A stretch of 64,000 bases of DNA from positions 3,534,001 to 3,598,000 of the forward strand of contig NZ_AP022589.1 of NCBI RefSeq assembly GCF_010731755.1, written 5' to 3'. Source of the stretch: Mycolicibacter minnesotensis (GTDB lineage Bacteria > Actinomycetota > Actinomycetes > Mycobacteriales > Mycobacteriaceae). Of the stretch, positions 49,465 through 60,968 are shown in pieces (the first letter of the stretch is position 1; every line of letters begins with the position of its first letter). The translations under genes and the position numbers were made by a program. Under the pieces are notes generated by a model that saw only the letters and a program-made list of their open reading frames with translations, ran no database searches and had not been told where the DNA came from.

Positions 49465-50475
49465 GTGCTCGACTGGTTCCGCGACGACATCATCGGACGC
49501 GGCAGACTGCCGCTGCTGGGCTGCCTGTTGGCTTTCTTGGCGACGTTTCTGGTGACCCGGTTCGTGGTGCGCTACATCCGCAGTCAGGCCGGCAAGCCTG
49601 GCACGCCTCGGTGGTGGCAGCCGCGCAACCTGCACTTCGGCTCCAAGCACATCCACCATGTGGTGTTCGGTGTCGTATTGGTGTTGGCCTCGGGGGTGGC
49701 GCTGGTGGCGATGGGGGCCGGTGCGCGTGAACCGGCGTTCAGCCTGGCCGCGATCGCGTTCGGGATCGGAGCGGCTCTGGTCCTCGACGAGTACGCGCTG
49801 ATCCTGCACCTGTCCGACGTGTACTGGGAGGAGGACGGCAGGGCGTCGGTCGACGCCGTGTTCGCCGCCACCGCGGTCACCGGATTGTTGGTGCTGGGCT
49901 TTCATCCGCTGACGTTTCTGGTGGGGACGTGGCACGATACGTCGTCCCTGCTGATTCGGGTGGGGGTGTTCGTGGGCCTGGTTACGGCGCTGCCGTTGGG
50001 CGTGATGGTGTTGCTGAAAGGCAAGGTGTGGACCGGATTGATCGGGATGTTCTTCTTTCCGCTGCTGGTGGTGGGCGCGGTACGACTGTCTCGGCCGCAC
50101 GCGCCGTGGGCTCGGTGGCGCTATCTGCCCGATCAGCAGCGGCTGTCGCGCGCGCTGGAGCGGGAGCGTCGGCTGCGCCGCCCGGTGATCGCGGCCAAAC
50201 TCTGGTTGCAGGACGCGATCGCGGGTCGGCCCCAGGTGCCTGACGAGGAGGCCGTCGACGCCGAACTCGACCGCGAGGTGCGGGCCGCATCGGCTCCCAC
50301 GGTGCAGTTCATGGTTCCCCGCCAGCAGGTGCCGATCGGCAGGCCACCTGCCTCCCCGACGACCGACCGACCCCCTGTCGGGTCGGGACCCAATCGAGCG
50401 GTCTCGGAGGCGTCGGCGCCCACCATGCCGGTCTCGATCCCGCGCATCCACCGCCCGGGCGGGCCGTGGCGGTGA
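49465..50475 (+). CDS. Conserved polytopic membrane protein
   Basis: A 336-residue protein (Rv2180c by position). Roughly seven hydrophobic segments occupy residues 15-215. [13 protein letters not shown], with three histidines close together, and [19 protein letters not shown] are the most conserved-looking blocks and may bind metal. The C-terminal 110 residues are cytosolic, Arg- and Pro-rich. No function is known to me. The GTG start fits the -10 element. Its stop overlaps the exoribonuclease start (GTGA). Confidence 0.75.
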   Translation: MLDWFRDDIIGRGRLPLLGCLLAFLATFLVTRFVVRYIRSQAGKPGTPRWWQPRNLHFGSKHIHHVVFGVVLVLASGVALVAMGAGAREPAFSLAAIAFGIGAALVLDEYALILHLSDVYWEEDGRASVDAVFAATAVTGLLVLGFHPLTFLVGTWHDTSSLLIRVGVFVGLVTALPLGVMVLLKGKVWTGLIGMFFFPLLVVGAVRLSRPHAPWARWRYLPDQQRLSRALERERRLRRPVIAAKLWLQDAIAGRPQVPDEEAVDAELDREVRAASAPTVQFMVPRQQVPIGRPPASPTTDRPPVGSGPNRAVSEASAPTMPVSIPRIHRPGGPWR

Positions 50476-50978
50476 GATATTTCTACGACACGGAATTCAT
50501 CGAGGACGGCCGCACCATCGAGTTGATCTCGATCGGGGTGGTCGCTGAGGACGGCCGCGAGTACTACGCGGTCTCCACCGAATTCGACCCCGACCGCGCT
50601 GGGTCCTGGGTGCGCGCCAATGTATTGCCCAAGCTGCCGTCGCCGGCGTCGCAGGTCTGGCGGAGTCGACGCCGGATCCGCGAAGACCTCGAGGAGTTCT
50701 TCGGCGTCGATCGCGGTGAGCAGATCGAACTGTGGGCGTGGGTGGGGGCTTATGACCACGTGGTGCTCTGCCAGTTGTGGGGCACCATGCCGGATCTGCC
50801 GACCCCGATCCCGCGTTTCACCCACGAGCTTCGGCAGTTGTGGGAGGACCGGGACCGACCGCGCCTACCGCCGAGGTCGGCGGGCAGCCACGATGCGCTG
50901 GTGGACGCCCGCGACCAGCTGCGCCGCTTCCAGGTCATCACGGCCGACGACCACACGGGTCGCGCAACCGACCGTTAA
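50472..50978 (+). CDS. 3'-5' exoribonuclease (DEDDh)
   Basis: A 168-residue protein, the same length as the M. tuberculosis Rv2179c nuclease. It begins MRYFYDTEF, supplying the first D and E of the DEDDh site. [15 protein letters not shown] carries the third acidic residue, and [14 protein letters not shown] the last histidine and aspartate. It degrades single-stranded RNA overhangs (family knowledge). GTG 50472 overlaps the preceding stop codon; an in-frame GTG six bases earlier is less likely. It is coupled to the membrane protein upstream. Confidence 0.93.
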   Translation: MRYFYDTEFIEDGRTIELISIGVVAEDGREYYAVSTEFDPDRAGSWVRANVLPKLPSPASQVWRSRRRIREDLEEFFGVDRGEQIELWAWVGAYDHVVLCQLWGTMPDLPTPIPRFTHELRQLWEDRDRPRLPPRSAGSHDALVDARDQLRRFQVITADDHTGRATDR

Positions 50979-52436
<1,458 letters not shown>

Positions 52437-52459
52437 GGCCGCCACCTGGCACGCGATGC

Positions 52460-52516
52460 TGAAATTGCGTCCGTGGTCGTGACTGCACCGGCGCCACGAC
52501 CATGGACGCAATCTCA
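52460..52516. repeat. Long inverted repeat between aroG and pknL
   Basis: Arms 52465-52481 and 52495-52511 pair over 17 bases with one mismatch around a 13-base loop, and pairing extends outward to about 52460 and 52516 with one more mismatch. It fills the gap between two convergent genes, so a bidirectional terminator is likely; neither flank has a T-run. It may also be a dispersed palindrome. Confidence 0.6.
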
Positions 52517-52539
52517 ACGTTTGCTCCGCCGAAAGGCGC

Positions 52540-53718
52540 CTACAGCAGTGCGCCGAGATTGTTGCCCAAGGTCCAAGCCAGCGCCGCCAGCACGGTGGTG
52601 AAGGCGAAGAGCACGGCCAGCCAGATCACCACCATGCGACGTGCGTGCTGGCGCTCGAGAACAAACCGACTCAGCTCGACGCCGCCGAATTGGCCTGTCA
52701 CCAGGTCATAGTGGGTATCGGTGTCGTCCACCCAGTCCTGCGGTCCGCGGGTCATGTGCAGCGTCTGGCGTGGCGGCGCAGGGTGCTCGGGTCCCCGCGA
52801 CGGCGCCGCGACATGCTGGGCGGAGTTACGGGGCGCGGGCACCCGGAATGCCGGAAGTGCCAGCGCTTCGGTGATCGCGTCGACGGCGTGGGCCATGTCC
52901 AGGCCGTCGACGAAGCGGGCCTGCGGGTCCTGCGCGGTCGCACGGGCAATCAAGTCGTCGAACGCGGCAGGAACTCCCTCGATGGCGGCGCTGGGTGGCG
53001 GGACATCGTGATCCAGCCGCTGGTAGGCCACCGTCAACGCCGAATCGCCGGAGAACGGTGTGTGGCCGGTCAACAGTTCATAGGCGAGTACGCCGACGCT
53101 GTAGACATCGCTGGCGGGGCCGGCGTTGCCGTCGCGGACCTGCTCGGGGGACAGGTAGGCCGCGGTGCCCAAGATGACGTTGGTCGAGGTGATTCCCGCC
53201 GCCGCGATGGCCCGCACCAGCCCGAAGTCGACCACCTTCACGTCGCCGTCGTCGGAGATCAGGATGTTCTCCGGTTTGATGTCGCGGTGCACCAGTCCGG
53301 CACGATGCGCGATTCCCAGTGCTCCCAGCACTGGACGTAGCACCGCGGCCACCGCGTGCGGCGGCATGGGGCCGCGCTCGTTGAGCAACTCCCGCAGCGT
53401 CCCGCCCTCGACCAGTTCCATCACCAGAAACGGCTGTCCGGGGTCCCGCGGGGTGCCGAATCCCTGGTCGTACACCGCCACCAGCCCGGGATCCTTGAGC
53501 CGCGCGACAGCCCTGGCCTCGAGCTGAAAACGGGTCAGGAACTGCTGGTCACCGGCGTAGCGCAGGTCCATCACCTTCACCGCGACGGGCCGGTCCAGGC
53601 GCTCATCGACGCCGCGGTACACCGTCGAGGTGCCCCCAGTGGCGATCCGGGTCCCCACCCGGTATCGGCCGTCGAGCAGCGCGCCCTGCACGCCGTCGCC
53701 GTCCCACATGGAAGTCAC
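52540..53718 (-). CDS. pknL: Serine/threonine protein kinase PknL
   Basis: A 392-residue membrane kinase. The kinase domain (about 19-280) has the glycine loop IATGGTSTVYRG, K48 in VAVKVM, the catalytic loop HRDIKPEN with D146, DFG with D164 and SPEQ after the activation loop. A basic, proline-containing juxtamembrane region leads to one transmembrane segment near the C-terminus (RMVVIWLAVLFAFTTVL...) and only a short external tail, so there is no sensor domain. GTG 53718 has TACCAT 6 bases upstream. It is divergent from its known partner's gene. Confidence 0.96.
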   Translation of the reverse strand: MTSMWDGDGVQGALLDGRYRVGTRIATGGTSTVYRGVDERLDRPVAVKVMDLRYAGDQQFLTRFQLEARAVARLKDPGLVAVYDQGFGTPRDPGQPFLVMELVEGGTLRELLNERGPMPPHAVAAVLRPVLGALGIAHRAGLVHRDIKPENILISDDGDVKVVDFGLVRAIAAAGITSTNVILGTAAYLSPEQVRDGNAGPASDVYSVGVLAYELLTGHTPFSGDSALTVAYQRLDHDVPPPSAAIEGVPAAFDDLIARATAQDPQARFVDGLDMAHAVDAITEALALPAFRVPAPRNSAQHVAAPSRGPEHPAPPRQTLHMTRGPQDWVDDTDTHYDLVTGQFGGVELSRFVLERQHARRMVVIWLAVLFAFTTVLAALAWTLGNNLGALL

Positions 53719-53724
53719 GTGGTC

Positions 53725-53730
53725 ATGGTA
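53725..53730 (-). promoter_or_regulatory. -10 element, leaderless start of pknL
   Basis: TACCAT on the minus strand, 6 bases before GTG 53718. Confidence 0.48.
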
Positions 53731-53758
53731 GGTGTGCGGAGGGCCGGTCCGGCGGTTC

Positions 53759-53764
53759 TAAACT
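53759..53764 (+). promoter_or_regulatory. -10 element, leaderless start of the Rv2175c-like gene
   Basis: TAAACT, 6 bases before GTG 53771. Its first three bases form an in-frame TAA, which closes any N-terminal extension of the protein. Confidence 0.5.
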
Positions 53765-53770
53765 TGTGTC

Positions 53771-54175
53771 GTGAGTAGCATTCCGGCCTCTGAAGACGTG
53801 CTTGAACCCGACGAACCCACTTTCGACCTGCCCCGGGTCGCCGAGATGCTGGCGGTGCCCGTCACCAAAGTGCATCAGTACCTGCGCGACAATCATCTGA
53901 TCGCGGTGCGGCGGGCGGGGGCGCTGAGGGTTCCGCGGAACTTTTTCACCGAAGAGGGGGACATCCTCAAGAGCCTGCCTGGACTGCTGGCTGTGCTGCG
54001 CGACGGCGGTTATCAGGAGACCGACATCGTGCGATGGCTGTTCACCCCGGATGCGTCGCTGACTTTGACCCGCGACGGCACCCGCGAGGCTATTTCCGAC
54101 GCCCGCCCGATCGATGCGCTGCATGCGCACCAGGCGCGAGAGGTGATGCGCCGGGCGCAGGCCATGGCGTACTGA
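53771..54175 (+). CDS. DNA-binding protein, PknL substrate family (Rv2175c-like)
   Basis: A 134-residue winged-helix-like DNA-binding protein. FDLPRVAEMLAVPVTKVHQYLRDNHLIAVRRAG is the helix-turn-helix region, and DALHAHQAREVMRRAQAMAY is a strongly conserved C-terminus. In M. tuberculosis the protein is phosphorylated by PknL on a threonine in a flexible N-terminal tail, which abolishes DNA binding. Here the protein starts directly at the conserved SIPASEDVLEPDEPTFDL part and has no such tail; a stop codon lies four codons upstream in frame. Confidence 0.88.
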   Translation: MSSIPASEDVLEPDEPTFDLPRVAEMLAVPVTKVHQYLRDNHLIAVRRAGALRVPRNFFTEEGDILKSLPGLLAVLRDGGYQETDIVRWLFTPDASLTLTRDGTREAISDARPIDALHAHQAREVMRRAQAMAY

Positions 54176-54206
54176 CTTTCACGCGGCGTCTTTCACGCGG
54201 CGTCTT

Positions 54207-55847
54207 TCAAGCGGCGTCGGCCGTCGGCAACGGCTGCGCCCTCGACAGCCGGTACCAGGCGTACACCGCGCACCCCGTTGCGCCGATCACATGCACCCAG
54301 GTGTACATGCCGTGGGAGCCATCGGGTTTGAAGATCACCATGATCCATGTCGAGGCCGCGGCGATCGCGGCGATCGCGGTCGGTGAACGCACAACGGTGG
54401 CTGCCACCGCCAGCGGCCAGGTGTAATACCAGGGCAAGGCGGCGGGGACGAACAACACCACCACCAGCATCGCCCAGGCGATTCCGGCCACCGCGTCACG
54501 ATCGTTGTGCCGCGACCGCCACCACAACACCGGCAGCAGCAGCGCGATCATCGTGACTCCGCCGATCCGGGTGACGTGCAGGACGGCGTAGAAATTGACC
54601 TGCGTGAACAGCCCGACGACGGCGTGGATCAGATTGGCGGCCGCGGTCGGCACGGTCAGCCAGTTGATGATCTTGACGTTGCCTGCCAGCAGCGCGGTCA
54701 ACCAGCCCAGGCCCACCCCGGCCAGCGCCGAGAGCACCGCGAACACCGCGACGACGATTCCCGTCGACGCTGCCGCGGCGATCAAGAAAGCCACCACCGC
54801 CGGATAGCCACGTCGCCCATACCGCGGTTCCAGTGTTGGCTCTCCTTCGTCGAGCCTCGCTGAACCGCGGGGCTCATGCCGCGGTTCCAGTGTTGGCTCT
54901 CCTTCGTCGAGCCTCGCTGAACCGCGGGGCTCGCGCAGGCGGCGCATCCACACCCACACCAGGAACGGCAGGGCGATCACCGCCGTGGCCTTGACCGCCG
55001 CCGCGAGCGCCACCAAGACGATTCCGGCCAGCTGCCGCCGTTCCAGGGTCAGCGCGATTCCGGCGATCACCAGGCCGACCATCAGCATTTCGTTGTGCAC
55101 GCCACCCATCAGATGGATGATCACCAGCGGATTGAGCACGGCCAGGTACAGCGCCGCGGGGGCGCTGCCGCCGACTCGGGCGGCCACTCGCGGTGCGGCC
55201 CAGATCAACAGCGCAAGACCGGGCAGCATGCACAGGCGCAGCACCATGGTGCCGGCCACCACGTTGTTGCCCACCAGCATCGTGACGAGTTTGGCGACCA
55301 GGATGAACGCCGGCCCGTAGGGCGCTGTCGTCGCCGCCCAGATCGGGCTGACGTCGTCGAGCAACGTATTGGGGTTGTCGACCGGGCCGACGTGGTAGGG
55401 GTCGAACCCATCGCGCAATAGGGCGCCCTGAGCCAGGTAGGAGTACGTGTCGCGGCTGAACACCGGCACCGACAGCAGCAGGGGAGTCAGCCAGAAGCCG
55501 GTGGTCGCGATCAAGGTGTAGGTGCTCACGGTGCCCTCGATCACCCGCCGGCCTAGGCCGAGCCAGGCCAGCAGCATCACCGCGACACCGGCCCACAGCA
55601 GCACCGAGGACAGCACCAGCCCGTGGCCGAAGCGCAACCACGACAGGTGCAGGGAATCCAGTACCGGATCTTGGATGCGAGTGCTGCCTGCGCCCAACCC
55701 GCCCAGGGTGATCAATAACGCGCCGAGGCAGCCGAGCCATGCGGCGTCGGCCTGATCTCCTGCCGCGAACTGCCGCAGTCGGGCGAGGGCGCCTGGGCTG
55801 CCGTCGGAGACGTCGGGGGCCGGTGTGGTGCTGCTGGGGTTCGACAT
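54207..55847 (-). CDS. mptA: Alpha-1,6-mannosyltransferase MptA
   Basis: A 546-residue GT-C polytopic enzyme (Rv2174 by position) that elongates the mannan core of lipomannan using polyprenyl-phosphate mannose. The catalytic acidic residue region is VFSRDTYSYLAQG (D133). A cytosolic loop at residues 305-342 contains two copies of a 19-residue unit (EPRGSARLDEGEPTLEPR), encoded by a 57-bp tandem repeat. The protein is about 30 residues longer than I remember for M. tuberculosis, consistent with the loop being an insertion. The gene follows the prenyl synthase by 16 bases. Confidence 0.92.
   Translation of the reverse strand: MSNPSSTTPAPDVSDGSPGALARLRQFAAGDQADAAWLGCLGALLITLGGLGAGSTRIQDPVLDSLHLSWLRFGHGLVLSSVLLWAGVAVMLLAWLGLGRRVIEGTVSTYTLIATTGFWLTPLLLSVPVFSRDTYSYLAQGALLRDGFDPYHVGPVDNPNTLLDDVSPIWAATTAPYGPAFILVAKLVTMLVGNNVVAGTMVLRLCMLPGLALLIWAAPRVAARVGGSAPAALYLAVLNPLVIIHLMGGVHNEMLMVGLVIAGIALTLERRQLAGIVLVALAAAVKATAVIALPFLVWVWMRRLREPRGSARLDEGEPTLEPRHEPRGSARLDEGEPTLEPRYGRRGYPAVVAFLIAAAASTGIVVAVFAVLSALAGVGLGWLTALLAGNVKIINWLTVPTAAANLIHAVVGLFTQVNFYAVLHVTRIGGVTMIALLLPVLWWRSRHNDRDAVAGIAWAMLVVVLFVPAALPWYYTWPLAVAATVVRSPTAIAAIAAASTWIMVIFKPDGSHGMYTWVHVIGATGCAVYAWYRLSRAQPLPTADAA
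54822..54935. repeat. 57-bp tandem repeat (x2) with inverted ends inside mptA
   Basis: Units 54822-54878 and 54879-54935 are nearly identical, differing only in the last bases. Each unit starts with CCGCGGTTC and carries its reverse complement GAACCGCGG 32 bases further on (54822-54830 with 54862-54870). The length keeps the reading frame. This looks like an expanded palindromic element or a VNTR locus. Confidence 0.85.
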
Positions 55848-55863
55848 GGGGGCTCGGGACTCC

Positions 55864-58031
<2,168 letters not shown>

Positions 58032-58040
58032 ATCGCGCGC

Positions 58041-58697
58041 TCAGCCGGCGTTGTCGTCGGGCGTGCTGAACCGCGGTGAGCGGTCCCGGCCGTACCAGGC
58101 CAGCGCCGCGACCGCTCCGGCCGCGGCGAACGTCGACAGGATCAGCCACAGGGCCGCGTGGGCGAAGGCGCGCGTGCTGGGGTCGGTGTAGCGGGCCTGG
58201 GCGTTCATGGTGCTCACCACGCCGGGCTTCAGCCGCCACCGGACCGTGTCGGCGCCAATGCGTTCACCGTTGGTGGAGGTCACCTCGCCGGGGAACGACA
58301 CACTCAACTCGACATCGGACTCCGGGTCGTTGAGCGTGGTGAGATCGACCCGGCCTTCCAGGATCACCAGGTTGCCGGCACGGCGCAGCGACAGGTCCAC
58401 GCCGGCTGCGTCGCGATGCATTTCGGCCAGTTGCGGCAGTTCGGCGAAGGTCAGGTCGGAGAACACCGCCTGGGAGCCCACGTAGCCGTCTCTGCTGTAG
58501 TTCGAGACCGCGACTTTTTGGGGAAAAGGTAGGTCGGCGCTGAGCTTGGGCCCGGTGTCGTTGTCGTTGCGCGGTTTGGCCGCCACGATGACCTGGCCGG
58601 AGACCTGATCGTTAGGGGAGACGGTGATGGTGGCCCGGATGCGCACGCACCCGGCCAACGGTGCCGTGACGAGAAGCAGTGCGAGTACCGCCACCAT
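58041..58697 (-). CDS. lppM: Lipoprotein LppM
   Basis: A 218-residue exported lipoprotein (Rv2171 by position). The signal peptide ends in the lipobox LAGC, with the lipidated cysteine at residue 17 of this start. A beta-rich domain with ITVSPNDQVSGQVIVAAKP and VAVSNYSRDGYVGSQAVFSDL precedes a C-terminal transmembrane helix (about 180-200) and a short charged tail. ATG 58697 is chosen; a TTG six codons upstream would add HGYRR and give a more basic n-region. In M. tuberculosis it affects phagosome handling by the pathogen. Confidence 0.88.
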   Translation of the reverse strand: MVAVLALLLVTAPLAGCVRIRATITVSPNDQVSGQVIVAAKPRNDNDTGPKLSADLPFPQKVAVSNYSRDGYVGSQAVFSDLTFAELPQLAEMHRDAAGVDLSLRRAGNLVILEGRVDLTTLNDPESDVELSVSFPGEVTSTNGERIGADTVRWRLKPGVVSTMNAQARYTDPSTRAFAHAALWLILSTFAAAGAVAALAWYGRDRSPRFSTPDDNAG

Positions 58698-58854
58698 GCG
58701 GCGGTAGCCGTGCAAGCGGCCGACTCGTCGGGAAACGGGCTCCGCTACGGGCCCCCGAGCGAGTCCCCGAACGGGCCAAAGCGAACGCCGAAGATGCACG
58801 ACGTCATCGTGCCAGACCCGGCGGCCGCAGCGACGACGACGCGGCGCTTGGCGG

Positions 58855-59472
58855 CTACAACGGCAGTGGTCGGCCCAGGATGGCGAAGGGGCGGGGATCG
58901 CCGGCGAAGTGATGACCGCGGATGACGTCGATGAAACCCAGTCGCCGGTACAACCGCCAGGCGCGGTTTCCTTCGCCGTTGGTCTCCGGGGTGGACAGCA
59001 ACACGCCTGCCTCCGGGCGGCCTGCCAGCAGCCGTCGCGCCAACGCCTCCCCGACGCCGCTGCCCTGTGCATGCGGCGCCACATGCAGTTCGGTGAGCTC
59101 GAAGTAGCTGTTCGTCGCCCGTGCGATGTCTGCAGGGGGCATACCGCGCCGCTGCATGCCCAACACCACCTGCTGTTGCCACCACTGGTCGGGGCCGCCG
59201 CTGTAGCCATAGGCCACCCCGAGCAGTCCGGCGTTGCCCACTTCCGCAGGACTCGTGGTCTGCTCGACGATCTCGCCGATGCCGCCGGCATCGCCATTCC
59301 CGAAGGCGGCCACCGCACGCCAGCCGTTGCGGCGGGTGTGATCGAGCCACATGGCGGCGCGCTGACTCTCGGTCCCCGGGGGATAGCCCATCGCGGTGAC
59401 GTAGACACGCAGCGCCTCACCCAAGTGGTCTGCCATCTCTCGTGGCGACAGATCGCGGAGGAAGGTCACCAA
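58855..59472 (-). CDS. GNAT-family N-acetyltransferase
   Basis: A 205-residue GNAT protein (Rv2170 by position; in M. tuberculosis reported to acetylate isocitrate dehydrogenase). The acetyl-CoA motif is ELHVAPHAQGSGVGEALARRLL (Q/R-x-x-G-x-G/A), followed by WRLYRRLGFIDVIR, typical of the C-terminal strand. The start is TTG 59472, with AGGA 9 bases upstream, or GTG 59469. The 157-base gap to lppM contains no gene. Confidence 0.88.
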   Translation of the reverse strand: MVTFLRDLSPREMADHLGEALRVYVTAMGYPPGTESQRAAMWLDHTRRNGWRAVAAFGNGDAGGIGEIVEQTTSPAEVGNAGLLGVAYGYSGGPDQWWQQQVVLGMQRRGMPPADIARATNSYFELTELHVAPHAQGSGVGEALARRLLAGRPEAGVLLSTPETNGEGNRAWRLYRRLGFIDVIRGHHFAGDPRPFAILGRPLPL

Positions 59473-59584
59473 CGTGCGGGTTCCTTTCCAAAGAAGTGTG
59501 GCGTTGCCCGAGTGTCTGCCGGTCCATTATCCGGGTCCGGCCTGCGGCGTCGGCCGTTGTTGATCCACATTGCCCGACCGCCGC

Positions 59585-59590
59585 TACAAT
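59585..59590 (+). promoter_or_regulatory. -10 element upstream of the DUF3040 gene
   Basis: TACAAT, a near-consensus hexamer. The first RTG, GTG 59597, is 6 bases downstream and opens a 44-codon frame that overlaps the DUF3040 start. The element could therefore drive a leaderless upstream ORF or simply a 120-base leader. Confidence 0.5.
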
Positions 59591-59711
59591 CGGCTGGTGA
59601 AGCCTGTGGTACGGCGCAGGCCCACCTCGTATTATCAATGTGAGTTGCCCGCAACAGTCCGTATACCGCCGTGGGCAGTGATGATGAGCGGCCGTCGGCA
59701 AGGAGGGACGA

Positions 59712-60116
59712 ATGCCACTCTCCGATCATGAACAGCGCATGCTCGACGAGATCGAGAGCGCGCTTTACGCCGAGGACCCCAAGTTCGCGTCCAGCGTTCG
59801 GGGTGGCGCACTGCGTACCCCCACCACCCGTCGGCGGGTGCAGGGAATGACCCTGTTCGTGTCCGGTCTCGTGATGCTGGTCTCCGGCATCCCGTTCTAC
59901 GCGACCACCAGTAATCCCGGATTCCTGATCCTGAGCGTGCTCGGCTTTGTGGTGATGTTCGGCGGGGTGGTGTTCGCCATCACCGGCAACCATGTCCCCG
60001 CCGGTAAAGACGGTGCGGCCAAGCAGGGCGGGAACGCGCAGCGCCGCGTCAAGGGCGGCAGCGGTACCTTCTCCAGTCGCATGGAGGACCGATTCCGTCG
60101 CCGGTTCGAGCCTTAG
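59712..60116 (+). CDS. DUF3040 membrane protein
   Basis: A 134-residue protein of the actinobacterial DUF3040 family (Rv2169c by position). The N-terminus MPLSDHEQRMLDEIESALYAEDPKFA is the family signature; two transmembrane segments follow (about 45-66 and 70-92), then a basic cytosolic tail. Function unknown, although it sits next to the division cluster in many actinobacteria. ATG 59712 has AAGGAGGG upstream. A strong terminator follows. Confidence 0.88.
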   Translation: MPLSDHEQRMLDEIESALYAEDPKFASSVRGGALRTPTTRRRVQGMTLFVSGLVMLVSGIPFYATTSNPGFLILSVLGFVVMFGGVVFAITGNHVPAGKDGAAKQGGNAQRRVKGGSGTFSSRMEDRFRRRFEP

Positions 60117-60142
60117 GCCGAGTCGACGGCACGTGTGATGTG

Positions 60143-60170
60143 AAAGGGCAGCCCACGGGCTGCCCTTTTT
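60143..60170 (+). terminator. Intrinsic terminator after the DUF3040 gene
   Basis: An 11-12-bp GC-rich stem (60143-60154 with 60157-60168) with a tight loop and a T-run at 60166-60170. It is the most canonical intrinsic terminator in the window and insulates the division cluster from upstream reading. Confidence 0.9.
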
Positions 60171-60386
60171 CGTGCGCGCGACACGGTCGGTGACAGGGCC
60201 TGACTCTGCGTGTCGGGCCGCGGAGCGCACCGTGCTCGCGTGTGCCCCCACCTCTCCCCACTTCGCCGCTACCGGCTGTGAACTGCTGTTTTAGCCTCCC
60301 TCTGGTGGGTTGCCGCCCTGCGTAGACGGCAAAAACGGGTCGATGGTGGGGCATAGGGGTGGAACCGGCCTAAGAAATGGTGCGTA

Positions 60387-60411
60387 GTGGGGGATTGTGG
60401 GGTATCGTGGG
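60387..60411 (+). promoter_or_regulatory. MraZ-type operator: three GTGGG repeats at 10-bp spacing
   Basis: GTGGG occurs at 60387, 60397 and 60407, exactly one helical turn apart, directly upstream of mraZ. MraZ proteins bind such direct repeats (TGGGN with a 5-base spacer) to repress their own cluster. The last repeat overlaps the -10 element TATCGT (60403-60408), so binding would block transcription. Further GGGG-type blocks at 60346 and 60356 keep the same phase. Confidence 0.7.
60403..60408 (+). promoter_or_regulatory. -10 element of mraZ
   Basis: TATCGT, 34 bases before ATG 60443, giving a leader of about 28 bases that includes GGGAGG. Confidence 0.5.
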
Positions 60412-60442
60412 CTGACGACGTCGAGAGTGTGGGAGGTAGCCG

Positions 60443-60874
60443 ATGTTCCTCGGCACCTACACGCCCAAGCTCGACGACAAGGGGCGGCTGACACTGCCCG
60501 CCAAGTTTCGGGATGCACTGGCAGGAGGGTTGATGGTCACCAAGAGTCAGGACCACAGCCTGGCCGTGTATCCCCGGGCGGAGTTCGAGCAGTTGGCCCG
60601 CCGGGCGGCCAAGGCTTCGCGTAGCAACCCGGACGCGCGAGCATTCCTGCGCAACCTGGCTGCGGCCACCGACGAACAGCACCCCGACGCCCAGGGCCGG
60701 ATCACCTTGTCGCCCGATCACCGTCGCTACGCCAACCTCTCCAAGGAGTGCGTGGTCATCGGCTCGGTCGACTACCTGGAGATCTGGGACGCACAGGCCT
60801 GGAGCGACTACCAGCAGACGCACGAAGAGAACTTCTCCGCGGCCAGCGATGAAGCACTCAGCGACATCATCTGA
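60443..60874 (+). CDS. mraZ: Transcriptional regulator MraZ
   Basis: A 143-residue protein with two SpoVT-AbrB-like halves, [26 protein letters not shown] and [20 protein letters not shown]. MraZ forms a ring-shaped oligomer and represses the dcw (division and cell wall) cluster by binding direct repeats upstream of its own gene, which are visible here. ATG 60443 has GGGAGG at a good distance. It is the first gene of the cluster continuing into rsmH, an FtsL-like gene and pbpB. Confidence 0.97.
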   Translation: MFLGTYTPKLDDKGRLTLPAKFRDALAGGLMVTKSQDHSLAVYPRAEFEQLARRAAKASRSNPDARAFLRNLAAATDEQHPDAQGRITLSPDHRRYANLSKECVVIGSVDYLEIWDAQAWSDYQQTHEENFSAASDEALSDII

Positions 60875-60886
60875 GGCGCACGCCCG

Positions 60887-60968
60887 TGCCTCGTGGCCTC
60901 TGTCCGAACCGACCCTGACGTACTTCCCCAACGTCAGGTTCGCGCCGTCGGGCAGGGACCTCGAGGCA
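60887..60968 (+). promoter_or_regulatory. mraW RNA motif (structured leader between mraZ and rsmH)
   Basis: A structured segment between mraZ and rsmH. An outer pairing joins TGCCTCG (60887-60893) with CGAGGCA (60962-60968). Inside, a perfect 8-bp stem (60914-60921 with 60931-60938) presents a 9-base loop containing CTTCCCC. The CUUCCCC terminal loop just upstream of mraW/rsmH is the hallmark of the actinobacterial mraW RNA motif. The region happens to be open in frame with rsmH and would encode [10 protein letters not shown]. Its ligand and mechanism are not known. Confidence 0.75.
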
